NCBI GenBank assembly: GCA_016933055.1
Contig: JAFGBS010000014.1
Span: 150,568-214,567, forward strand
Source: Promethearchaeota archaeon
GTDB lineage: Archaea > Asgardarchaeota > Lokiarchaeia > Sigyniarchaeales > Promethearchaeaceae
Reading direction: 5' to 3'
Length of the DNA stretch: 64,000 bases
The stretch's first letter is position 1; the number at the start of each line of letters is the position of its first letter. This document shows, piece by piece, positions 39,433-49,040 of this stretch. Under the pieces are notes generated by a model. The model saw only the letters and a program-made list of their open reading frames with translations. It did not search any database and was not told the origin of the DNA. The position numbers and the translations under genes are program-made.

Positions 39433-42400
39433 ATGCGAGATTTAGGAAAACTCGATTCCCTCCAGTTGGAAGAGAGAATACTCAAGTGGTGGGAATGCGA
39501 AAACATATATGAATTAATTAAGCAAAATGAACCCGAAAAACGCGTTTGGCGTTTTATAGATGGTCCTCCCTACACAAGTGGGGATGTGCATCTTGGAACT
39601 GCTTGGAACAAAATAATGAAAGACTTATTGATACGTTACAAGCGAATGCGGGGCTATAAGGTACTGGACACCCCCGGATATGATACACACGGGCTCCCAA
39701 TTGAAGTCGTAATGGAAAAGAAGCTCAATATTCACAACAAACAAGAGATTATCGATTACGGCTTAGATAAATTTATTGAAGAATGTCGTAAATATGCAAA
39801 AAGCATGATTCCCATAATGAATGAACAATTCAAGAGATTGGGTTGCTCATTTTGGGATTGGGAACACCCCTATGTCACCTATGAAAATACATACTTACAA
39901 GGTGCATGGTGGACATTAAAAAAGGCACATGAAAATGGATATTTATATAAATTCTATAAACCTCAGAATTGCTGCCCCAGATGCGCCACAGCATTAGCGA
40001 AGCATGAATTTGAATATGCAAATATAAAAGATACAGCCATTTTCGTAAAGTTCCAGACCATTGAGGACCCCAAAACCTTTTTTGTGATTTGGACAACAAC
40101 TCCGTGGACTCTTGTTGCTAACACCAATATTATGGTCAACCCCGATATTGAATACGTGGAGATGCGTGTAAAGGATGAAACGTGGATAATGGGGATAGCT
40201 GCTACCACAAATTTGCTGCAAAACAAGATGGGATTACCTTTAAACAAAGATGAGGGATTTTCCTACGGTAGGAGATTCAATGGTAGAGAATTGGAAGGAA
40301 AACGCTATATCCATCCTCTTGGGGATGAAGTTCCAATGCAAGCGGAACTTGAGAAGAAACAGCCCAAAGTACATACCGTGGTTCTCAGTTCGGAATTTGT
40401 ATCGGAAGGGGAGGGTTCGGGTCTTGTGCATACCGCCCCCGGTCACGGACCTGAAGATTTTGAAGTAGGTGTCAGAAACGAAATTCCCATTTTTAATCCT
40501 GTAGATCTCTCCGGAAATTATACTGAGGAAGGAGGATATTTCGAGGGGAAAAATGTTGCGGACACGAATGAAGAAATTATCGATATCTTACATAAGAAAG
40601 GTACTTTGCTTCATCAAGAGGAAATCGTACACGAATATGCTCATTGTTGGAGATGCAAAACAAAATTAGTGTACCGTGCTACCGAACAGTGGTTTCTTTC
40701 TTCCTCTGCGATTAAAGATCGAATGATCGAACTGAACCAAGATGTTTATTGGATCCCCGACCAAGCAGGACATTTACAGTTTGAGTCATGGTTGCAAAAT
40801 CTTCAAGATTGGTGTATATCTCGACAGAGATATTGGGGAATTCCTATACCGATCTGGGAATGTACAAATGAAAATTGCGACCATCTAGAAGTAATTGGTA
40901 CTGCAGAGGAGTTGGAACAAAAAGCAGGTAAGATCCCGGAAGATTTGCATAAACCTTGGATCGACGAAGTCGAGCTTCGATGCGATAAATGTGAAGGTGT
41001 CATGAAACGAATTTCCGATGTTCTGGACGTATGGTTTGATTCGGGATCGGTGATGTGGGCAGCTCAAAAATTCTATGACGGGTACATTCATTACGATACA
41101 TGGGAAAAAGCTGATTTTATCATAGAGGGAAAGGATCAAATACGCGGCTGGTTTAACTCATTACTTGGGTGCGCGGTATTAACTTCTGACCGCCGTAGTT
41201 ATGATGCTTGCTATATGCACGGATGGGTTTTATCCCATGGTATTAAGATGTCTAAATCTCTCGGAAATAAAGTGGAACCGAGAGATGTGATCGAGGGAAA
41301 AGTAGAGATCCTTACAGAGCGGCAAAAAGAGCTGCTTCGTGAAGAAGCCCGAGAAATAGAAGCTTCCAAATTTGAAAAAACAAAAAAAAATTTAACTAAG
41401 ACACGAATTTCTAAGAGAAAAAAGAAATATATCAAAGATGATAAACGCTGGTCAGATATCAAGGGAATTGAAACATTTAGGTTTTATTGTGTGACTGCAG
41501 CTGCGCCAGGTGCTGATTTCAGCTTCAACTATAAAGAATATGTGGATTCATATAAAGTGTTGAATACATTATGGAATTCATATGTATTCGCTCAGGAAAA
41601 AATGAGTTTAAACGAGTTCGATCCCCTCAAACACAAATTCAAATGGGAGGATTTAACCCTCGAAGATAAATGGATAATTTCCAAAACGAATGTAGTAATA
41701 AAGGAATTATCTCAGATCTTAGATTCCTATGAGCTTCCGAAATTTCCACAAAGGTTACAAGATTTTATCCTAAATGATGTATCTAGATGGTATATCACCT
41801 TAATACGAGAAAAAGTTGAACCCCGTAGTGAGGATCCCCTTAAAATTCAGACCCTTGCTGTATTATGGTATGTATTACATCGACTTTTACTGGTATTATC
41901 CCCTTTAAATCCGATGATTACAGAAGAAATTTATCAAAAAATGTTTGTAGATCATTTAAAAAATCCGAAGAAATCAGTACATCTCGAGAAATGGCCAAGA
42001 ATTCAAACTAAGCGAATTAATTCGGAAATTGAAGAACAGATGGAACTTAGTCGTCAAATTATAGAGGCAGTTCGTTCATTGAAAGCTGATAATAAAATTA
42101 AATTACGTTGGCCTACCAAAGGTTTGATTATTGTTCCAAAAAAGAATATTCCAGATTTACAATTGATGGAGTTGATACAGAATATGGCTAATGTGAAAAC
42201 TGTACGAATAGCCAAAGAGACTCCCGAAGGCAAGAATTACACATCTGTAGACCATGTTATAGGAAAATTGATTTTAGATCTTAATGACACTGTAGAATTG
42301 CAACGTGAACGTATTTTAAGGGATTTACTTCGCACATTACAACATTTACGAAAAATAAATGATCTAAAAACTGGTGAACCAATTCAAGTCATCCTAGCTA

Positions 42401-42684
42401 CGAAATCCGATTTCGCATTTGATACATTACAGCAAAATGAACCGGAAATTCGATCGAAGATCTCTGCGGAATCTTTTACTATTGAAAGAGAAATTCACTC
42501 GGAAGAAAACGGATGGATACATCACCAATTTTATTTCTGTTTGAATAAGGGATGTTATGCAAGTATCCGGAAAAAGCACATCGATAAAATACGCGAGGGA
42601 AAGGACTATAGTTGTGATTATTGTGAAAAACTAGTGACTGAAGAAAATCTTGGAGAGATTGACATAAGATTTAAAAAATTATGA
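39433..42684 (+). CDS. ileS: Isoleucyl-tRNA synthetase
   Basis: GPPYTSGDVHLGTAWNKIMKD (HIGH region), GYDTHGLPIE, KMSKSLGNKVEP (KMSKS). Confidence 0.97.
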   Translation: MRDLGKLDSLQLEERILKWWECENIYELIKQNEPEKRVWRFIDGPPYTSGDVHLGTAWNKIMKDLLIRYKRMRGYKVLDTPGYDTHGLPIEVVMEKKLNIHNKQEIIDYGLDKFIEECRKYAKSMIPIMNEQFKRLGCSFWDWEHPYVTYENTYLQGAWWTLKKAHENGYLYKFYKPQNCCPRCATALAKHEFEYANIKDTAIFVKFQTIEDPKTFFVIWTTTPWTLVANTNIMVNPDIEYVEMRVKDETWIMGIAATTNLLQNKMGLPLNKDEGFSYGRRFNGRELEGKRYIHPLGDEVPMQAELEKKQPKVHTVVLSSEFVSEGEGSGLVHTAPGHGPEDFEVGVRNEIPIFNPVDLSGNYTEEGGYFEGKNVADTNEEIIDILHKKGTLLHQEEIVHEYAHCWRCKTKLVYRATEQWFLSSSAIKDRMIELNQDVYWIPDQAGHLQFESWLQNLQDWCISRQRYWGIPIPIWECTNENCDHLEVIGTAEELEQKAGKIPEDLHKPWIDEVELRCDKCEGVMKRISDVLDVWFDSGSVMWAAQKFYDGYIHYDTWEKADFIIEGKDQIRGWFNSLLGCAVLTSDRRSYDACYMHGWVLSHGIKMSKSLGNKVEPRDVIEGKVEILTERQKELLREEAREIEASKFEKTKKNLTKTRISKRKKKYIKDDKRWSDIKGIETFRFYCVTAAAPGADFSFNYKEYVDSYKVLNTLWNSYVFAQEKMSLNEFDPLKHKFKWEDLTLEDKWIISKTNVVIKELSQILDSYELPKFPQRLQDFILNDVSRWYITLIREKVEPRSEDPLKIQTLAVLWYVLHRLLLVLSPLNPMITEEIYQKMFVDHLKNPKKSVHLEKWPRIQTKRINSEIEEQMELSRQIIEAVRSLKADNKIKLRWPTKGLIIVPKKNIPDLQLMELIQNMANVKTVRIAKETPEGKNYTSVDHVIGKLILDLNDTVELQRERILRDLLRTLQHLRKINDLKTGEPIQVILATKSDFAFDTLQQNEPEIRSKISAESFTIEREIHSEENGWIHHQFYFCLNKGCYASIRKKHIDKIREGKDYSCDYCEKLVTEENLGEIDIRFKKL

Positions 42685-42695
42685 GAATTCGCTTC

Positions 42696-43874
42696 CTAAA
42701 TTTTTATTTTATATATTTCCTCTTGTTTTGGTCCCGTAACTATTACTTCTCGATTTTCCGAAATATAGACATTGACTTCACTTCTAATTCCGATTTTTTC
42801 CTCAGGTATATAGATGCCGGGTTCAATGGAATGCAAAATCCCAGGAATTACTCTTCGAGTGTCTTTAGTTTCTAAAGAATCCAAGTTCACTGCGTTGCCA
42901 TGGGTTTCACGACCAATAGAGTGACCTAATCGATGGGTGAAATACTGACCAAATCCTCTTTTTGTTATATAGTCCCGTGCTACTTGGTCAATTTCCCATC
43001 CAGCGACGGATAGGCCAGATTGTATTTTTTCGGTTTCAAAATGAATAGCTTTATCTCTTGCTTTTATCACAACATCCCAGATTTCTTGAATTCGAGGTGG
43101 GATCACCTCACCGACATATGCCATTCTCGTAATATCGACATAAACGGAATCTTGATCTTTGAACTTAGCCCAGGAATCAATTAGAACCAAATCTCCTTCT
43201 TGAATTATGGACGAATTCTTATTTGGAATATAGTGAGGATCTGTTGCATGGTCATTAACAGCAACAATAGGACTCACATCAGTTACTAATCCATATTCAC
43301 GGTATTTTTTCTGGATCAATCGGTGAATATCGTATTCGGTAACAGATTCTTTTGTTTGCAGTAAATTACCAATCTCTTCGAACGCATTTGTTGTGATTCG
43401 ATGCATAATCACACTGGCTTTTTTATGAGTTTCGAATGCCTTTTCAGTAACTAAACCTTCAAATTCTTGAATAAGGTCTTGAGCACTTACCACTTCTACT
43501 CCGATACTTCGAATTAAATCTATTGTCCCCCCATCCACAATCGATACATAGGGTACGTCACCTAAAGGACTGTAATGCATCGCTACTCGATTATGTTGGT
43601 GCAATATAGATTGTAAAGTAGTGTGTAAATCTTGCCATTTGATAATCACATACTTTTCTCCTGGCAATGTGTCTAAAACATGGGGTTCGACAGAACTAAC
43701 TATTTTCTGCGGTGTTCCTTGAGCGGGTATGAAATAAAACCAGCGACGAGTACAGACCGGATTTCCTAGTCCTAATATACGATAGGATAATGGATCTCTC
43801 CCATGAAAATCATAGAATAACCATCCATCTATATTCTGGTCATGCAAAGCATTCTGTATTTGATTTACATCCAT
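42696..43874 (-). CDS. M24 family Xaa-Pro aminopeptidase/dipeptidase
   Basis: LVLIDSWAKFKDQDSVYVDITRMAYVG, HRLGHSIGRETHG, LHSIEPGIYIPEEKIGIRSEV. Confidence 0.92.
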   Translation of the reverse strand: MDVNQIQNALHDQNIDGWLFYDFHGRDPLSYRILGLGNPVCTRRWFYFIPAQGTPQKIVSSVEPHVLDTLPGEKYVIIKWQDLHTTLQSILHQHNRVAMHYSPLGDVPYVSIVDGGTIDLIRSIGVEVVSAQDLIQEFEGLVTEKAFETHKKASVIMHRITTNAFEEIGNLLQTKESVTEYDIHRLIQKKYREYGLVTDVSPIVAVNDHATDPHYIPNKNSSIIQEGDLVLIDSWAKFKDQDSVYVDITRMAYVGEVIPPRIQEIWDVVIKARDKAIHFETEKIQSGLSVAGWEIDQVARDYITKRGFGQYFTHRLGHSIGRETHGNAVNLDSLETKDTRRVIPGILHSIEPGIYIPEEKIGIRSEVNVYISENREVIVTGPKQEEIYKIKI

Positions 43875-43909
43875 GATACAAAAAAGGAAGAAATAAGAAA
43901 AAAGGTTGT

Positions 43910-46576
43910 TTATTCGCGAGGGAAAAGTATTTGTGCCTGTGCTGCTGATAATCTTGCAACTGGAATACGGAATGGCGAGCAGCTCACATAGTTCAAACCT
44001 ATTTTATGACAGAATTCTACGCTAGCAGGGTCTCCCCCATGTTCTCCGCAGATTCCTATTTCAAGATCTGGACGAGTGTTTCTGCCTTCCTTAACTCCCA
44101 TCTTCATAAGTTTTCCAACCCCAATCTGATCAAGGGATGCAAAAGGATTTTCTTCCAATATTCCCTTTTCCAAATAAAACGGGATGAATTTTCCTTCAGC
44201 ATCATCCCGGGAAAAACCTAATGTCATCTGAGTTAAATCGTTTGTACCGAATGAGAAGAATTCTGCTTCTTGCGCAATCTCATCCGCAGTTAATGCAGCA
44301 CGTGGAATTTCGATCATTGTTCCAAACATGTAGTGTAATTCCACACCAGATTCCCTGATGATTCTATCTGCGATTTTCTTCAATCCTTCTTTTACGGGTT
44401 TTAATTCCGAGATAAAACCGATTAAGGGGATCATAACTTCAGGATATACTTCTACTCCTTCTTTTTTCAACTCGACTGCAGCTTCAAATATAGCTTCCAC
44501 TTGCATATCGTTGATTTCTGGCCATTTCAATCCTAAACGACAACCCCGTAATCCCAACATTGGATTAGATTCGTGCAATCCCGAAACTAATTCAAGCATT
44601 TTCTCTTTTTCTTCTAATTCTGCTTTTACATCCTCGCCGTTTTTTACGCGGTATCGTAATAATGAAACTTCTGTAGTAATTGAGGTATAATCTGGAAGAA
44701 ATTCATGCAATGGAGGATCCAATAACCGGATGATAACTGGTTTTCCCGCCATGATTCGAAAGATACCTTTAAAATCTTCTTTCTGCATGGGTTTGATCTT
44801 TTCAAGTGCTTTTTTTCGTTCATCCGTACTTTTAGCTATAATCATTTCTCGAACCACAGGTAAACGCTCGGGAGCCATGAACATATGTTCTGTCCGTGCT
44901 AATCCTATCCCTTCAGCACCGAACTTGATTGCGTTTTTTGTGTCGGGGATTGTTTCTGAATTCGCATATACTCCAAGCTTACGAATCTCATCCGCCATCG
45001 CAAGTAATTCGTCAAATTCTCCACTAATTTCTGGTTCTAAGAGAGGAGCAGCTCCCTTGACTACTAATCCCGTGGATCCGTCAATAGTAATTACATCCCC
45101 CTCTTTGAATACTTGATTGTTTACACGAAAGAGTTTCTTTTTCACATCGATGAATAAATCACTAGCTCCACACACTGCAGGTTTTCCCATCCCTCGAGCA
45201 ACAACAGCTGCATGTGAAGTTTTCCCTCCATGAACAGTTAATACACCCTCAGAAGCCATTAACCCATGGATATCATCCGGTTTAGTTTCGGGACGGACTA
45301 AGATTACTTTTTTCCCTTGATTTGACCAGGTTTCTGCATCCTCCGGTTCGAATACAATTTGACCGGACACAGCTCCGGGAGATGCATTTATCCCCTTTGT
45401 AAGAAGTTCGTAGGTGGATTTTTCATCAATCCTTTTAAATAATAATCCAGTTAATTTATCCGCATCTACTCTAAGAATTGCTTCTTCTTTGGTAATTAAT
45501 TCTTCTTTCATCATATCTATTGCAATTTTTACCATCGCAACAGGAGTTCGTTTTCCATTTCGGGTTTGAAGAAGATAGAGGTTTCCTTCCTGAACGGTAA
45601 ATTCAATATCTTGCATATCCTTATAATGATTCTCCAATTTTTCCATAAGAGTTGTGAGTTCTGTATAAGTAGCGGGGAATTCCTCTTCCATATCACTGAG
45701 TTTTTTTGGAGTTCTAATACCCGCAACAACGTCCTCCCCTTGGGCGTTTGTAAGATATTCACCCATAAATTGTTTCTCACCTGTAGCGGGATCACGTGTA
45801 AATGCAACACCTGTCAAAGACGTGTTTCCCATATTCCCAAATACCATTTGTTGGATATTTACAGCGGTTCCAAAATTAGGGATACGGTTGAATTTTCGAT
45901 AATATACGGCTCGGGGACTATTCCATGAATCAAACACCGCACGTATTGATTTATATAATTGTTCTTTCGGATTATCTGGAAAATCTTCCCCAATCTTTTC
46001 TTTGTAAAGGATCTTATATTTCTGTATAATCTCTCTCAAGTGAGGGATTGTTAAATCCGTATCTTTTGCATTGGAACCGATTTTACTTTTAACCTCTTGC
46101 AGTATGTGCTCAAAATCATCATGATCGATTCCCATTACCACATCCCCGAACATTTGAATAAATCTCCGGTAAGCATCCAAGGCAAATCGCTCATTTCCCG
46201 TTTTCTTTACAAGCGCTTCTAAGTTTTTTTCAGTCAATCCAAGATTTAATACCGTATCCATCATGCCAGGCATGGACATGGGTGCCCCGCTTCTAACACT
46301 AACTAATAACGGATCTTCATTGTCATTAAATTTTTTACCAGCTAATTTCTCTAAGTTTTTTAACGCAGCCTCCACTTTGGGAGTAATTTCTTCCAAAAAT
46401 TTAGGATTTTTGAAGAATTCCAGACAAGCTTGACATGTAATAGTAAATCCCTGCGGAATGGGAATCTTAAGTTTAGTCATCTCGGCAAGATTAGCTCCTT
46501 TTCCACCGAGTGTATTTTTAAGTTCCTTCGATCCTTCCGAAAACATATAAACATATTTTTCTGCCATAAAAATCAA
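43910..46576 (-). CDS. ppdK: Pyruvate, phosphate dikinase
   Basis: LGGKGANLAEMTKLKIPIPQGFTIT, GGKTSHAAVVARGMGKPAVCG, FSFGTNDLTQMTLGFSRDDAEGKF. Confidence 0.97.
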   Translation of the reverse strand: MIFMAEKYVYMFSEGSKELKNTLGGKGANLAEMTKLKIPIPQGFTITCQACLEFFKNPKFLEEITPKVEAALKNLEKLAGKKFNDNEDPLLVSVRSGAPMSMPGMMDTVLNLGLTEKNLEALVKKTGNERFALDAYRRFIQMFGDVVMGIDHDDFEHILQEVKSKIGSNAKDTDLTIPHLREIIQKYKILYKEKIGEDFPDNPKEQLYKSIRAVFDSWNSPRAVYYRKFNRIPNFGTAVNIQQMVFGNMGNTSLTGVAFTRDPATGEKQFMGEYLTNAQGEDVVAGIRTPKKLSDMEEEFPATYTELTTLMEKLENHYKDMQDIEFTVQEGNLYLLQTRNGKRTPVAMVKIAIDMMKEELITKEEAILRVDADKLTGLLFKRIDEKSTYELLTKGINASPGAVSGQIVFEPEDAETWSNQGKKVILVRPETKPDDIHGLMASEGVLTVHGGKTSHAAVVARGMGKPAVCGASDLFIDVKKKLFRVNNQVFKEGDVITIDGSTGLVVKGAAPLLEPEISGEFDELLAMADEIRKLGVYANSETIPDTKNAIKFGAEGIGLARTEHMFMAPERLPVVREMIIAKSTDERKKALEKIKPMQKEDFKGIFRIMAGKPVIIRLLDPPLHEFLPDYTSITTEVSLLRYRVKNGEDVKAELEEKEKMLELVSGLHESNPMLGLRGCRLGLKWPEINDMQVEAIFEAAVELKKEGVEVYPEVMIPLIGFISELKPVKEGLKKIADRIIRESGVELHYMFGTMIEIPRAALTADEIAQEAEFFSFGTNDLTQMTLGFSRDDAEGKFIPFYLEKGILEENPFASLDQIGVGKLMKMGVKEGRNTRPDLEIGICGEHGGDPASVEFCHKIGLNYVSCSPFRIPVARLSAAQAQILFPRE

Positions 46577-46764
46577 TTTAATGTGATCATTTCTATCAGA
46601 ACTGATGAGTGTGCTTATTAATCAATTAAAAAAAAGTTTGCCTTAGTAAAAATAAGACATTTCCCTTGAAGATAGTTGAAAAATGTCATATCCAAATATT
46701 ATACTGGTATTTATTTTTAGGATAATCAAGTATACTAAATATAAAAACCGAGGATGCATCCGAA

Positions 46765-48681
46765 ATGATTGCACAACGGTATCGAACCCATTTGAAAAAA
46801 GTTTGTCCCGCGATAAATCAATGTATAGCTACAGCTAAGACTACTGATTCATTGTTTATAGTTACTGGAGATATCGAACACAATGTAACCGTTTATAATG
46901 AGCAGCTTGAACAGATTCAACAAATCCCTTTTAAAGGTTGGATCCGATGCTGTGATGCATACGATATTGATCACAATGGAAATCATGAAATTGCTATAGG
47001 TTCCGGAGATAATTCTGTACGTGTATTTCGCTATGAAGAAGAAATCGGATATTCTGAATTGTGGAGGTATGATTTTAACAATAAAGTCACCACCATTACG
47101 ATAGGGGATATTAATTATGATGGACGCGCGGAAGTTATCGCAGGTGGATGGGATAATTCTCTCAAAGTTTTTGATGGGTTGACCGGAGTTCTTCTTTGGG
47201 AATTGACTTTCGACGATTGGGTTACCCTTGCAAAAGTTTTGGATGTAAACCATGATGGATTACCAGAAGTTGTTGTAGGCTTAAAGAAAGGACAATTTGG
47301 AGTAATCAATGGAATCACTGGAGAATGTTTATGGGATCATTTATTCCAAAAAAGGATCAACGCATGTGATTTAGTTCATCTAGCCAACAATCCTTACCCT
47401 CACCTGCTTGCCGGAGGAGATGAAAACATATTATATATTTTCGATTTTGAGGGTAATTTGGTGAATAAATTGGAAACTCCAGATCGAATCTTGTGTATTT
47501 CTCACGGTGATATCAATAAGGACAACTACAATGAAGTACTTCTAACATTAGCAGACAAACGATTATATGTGTATGAAAGTGAAGAAACCGGATTACCAGA
47601 AAACACTTCCTTAAAAATCCGATGGAGAGCTACATTAGATAACGTGGGTATGGGGTTAGTCATGTCCGATCAATTTAAAGATAATATTCCTCGAATAATT
47701 GTTACGGGATATTCCAAGGATGTTCGTATTCTTGAGGATTTTTTTTATGGAGCTGATTCTCAGAGAATACAAATCGAAGATTCGAACTATATCCCCCCAA
47801 AATTATCGAATCATGAGAAAAAAATGCGAGATTTAATGGGAACGGATGTAGATTTAGAATTTTTTAACGAGCCGAATGCTTTTTTTTTTCCAAAAAAAAT
47901 TGAAACTTTGAATCAGCTTATTCCCTCACAATTTGAATCGAAATCGGAAAGCTTCACCTTCATGAATCTAAAGGAGATATATGAGAATAAGTATCTTCTG
48001 GAACGTCAAATCGAACAAATAAGGAATGAAAATTTAGGAAAAGCAAAACCATTAGTTACATTTCCATCCCGCATTTGTAATTTGAACGAAATTCATGACT
48101 ATAGCAACAAAATCGAGGTTCACACAAGTGTGATGAAATCGGTTTCACAAAAGTCCGAAAGCATACCTACAGTGGAGTCATATAACGAAACCGATACTTC
48201 TCTCAAGATAAAATTCATTGAGATATTAAATTCAACGGAAATCATCAGTTCTAAAGCAAAAATGCAAGACCTTATGGAAGAGAATGGATTTACTGAAGAA
48301 CAATTCGAAAGAATCTTCACGATATTAAAAGATGAAGAAGGTATACTGACGTATAGTCGTTCAACTCCTCGTGGATATAGCATCTCAGTACAAGAAGCTC
48401 CTGCCGAAATTACTGAATCTTCCGTTACGATTAAAATTGAAGAAAGAAAGACTGTTTCAATTGATATTGAACCGAAAGATAGAGGTTTGGGTCTTCCTAA
48501 TGAAGCTTTTTTCGACTTGATTAAAGAAAATCAGCCCGTCAGTTCAAAAGATAGACTTCTGGAACTTGCTGAATCTATTAATATTGACAAAAAAACTGCA
48601 GAACAATTAATTGAGCAATTTAAAGAACTTGGTGTAATAGAATACTCAAGAAGCACACCGCGTGGATGGTCTACTATTTAG
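46765..48681 (+). CDS. FG-GAP/WD-like beta-propeller protein with tandem C-terminal winged-helix-like domains
   Basis: Repeats such as CCDAYDIDHNGNHEIAIGSGDNSVRVF, ITIGDINYDGRAEVIAGGWDNSLKVFD, AKVLDVNHDGLPEVVVG. Two C-terminal copies ending YSRSTPRGYSI and YSRSTPRGWSTI. Confidence 0.8.
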   Translation: MIAQRYRTHLKKVCPAINQCIATAKTTDSLFIVTGDIEHNVTVYNEQLEQIQQIPFKGWIRCCDAYDIDHNGNHEIAIGSGDNSVRVFRYEEEIGYSELWRYDFNNKVTTITIGDINYDGRAEVIAGGWDNSLKVFDGLTGVLLWELTFDDWVTLAKVLDVNHDGLPEVVVGLKKGQFGVINGITGECLWDHLFQKRINACDLVHLANNPYPHLLAGGDENILYIFDFEGNLVNKLETPDRILCISHGDINKDNYNEVLLTLADKRLYVYESEETGLPENTSLKIRWRATLDNVGMGLVMSDQFKDNIPRIIVTGYSKDVRILEDFFYGADSQRIQIEDSNYIPPKLSNHEKKMRDLMGTDVDLEFFNEPNAFFFPKKIETLNQLIPSQFESKSESFTFMNLKEIYENKYLLERQIEQIRNENLGKAKPLVTFPSRICNLNEIHDYSNKIEVHTSVMKSVSQKSESIPTVESYNETDTSLKIKFIEILNSTEIISSKAKMQDLMEENGFTEEQFERIFTILKDEEGILTYSRSTPRGYSISVQEAPAEITESSVTIKIEERKTVSIDIEPKDRGLGLPNEAFFDLIKENQPVSSKDRLLELAESINIDKKTAEQLIEQFKELGVIEYSRSTPRGWSTI

Positions 48682-48970
48682 ACTCACTTTCTAATTCTCT
48701 CTTCTCATCTATTTGCTTTTTCAATAGACCAAAAGTAGCATCAAAATACTGATCAACCAATGATAATTTTAGTAAAATTACTTTAATTCGCTTGACATCT
48801 TCTTCGGAGTTAATTTTTTCATACAATCTCAAAATACTGGAACATAAACGCTCTGCAGTGCTGAAATCTTGATTGTTATATAAATCCACTGCGATTTGTT
48901 CTAAATCTTTTGCAGATTGTCTGATAAATTCAATTTCGCTTTCTCTATCGGTTTCTTCGGAATCAGTCAA
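48674..48970 (-). CDS. Small helical hypothetical protein
   Basis: 98-aa ORF. Convergent 8-nt overlap with the propeller gene. Confidence 0.6.
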   Translation of the reverse strand: MTDSEETDRESEIEFIRQSAKDLEQIAVDLYNNQDFSTAERLCSSILRLYEKINSEEDVKRIKVILLKLSLVDQYFDATFGLLKKQIDEKRELESESK

Positions 48971-48996
48971 TAGGAATTAACACCTTATATGATAAT

Positions 48997-49030
48997 TAAA
49001 AAAAAATATATTAAGCCCGTTAATTCGGGC
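48997..49030 (-). terminator. Stem-loop plus T-tract terminator
   Basis: On the minus strand, GCCCG-AATTAA-CGGGC is followed by TTAATATATTTTTTTTT, immediately downstream of the 49041-51203 CDS. Confidence 0.65.
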
Positions 49031-49040
49031 ATCGTAGAGT

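Noticed and set aside
45566-45928. 120-aa and similar plus-strand ORFs inside ppdK (44358-45928)
   Set aside because: Shadow ORFs opposite the conserved pyruvate phosphate dikinase.
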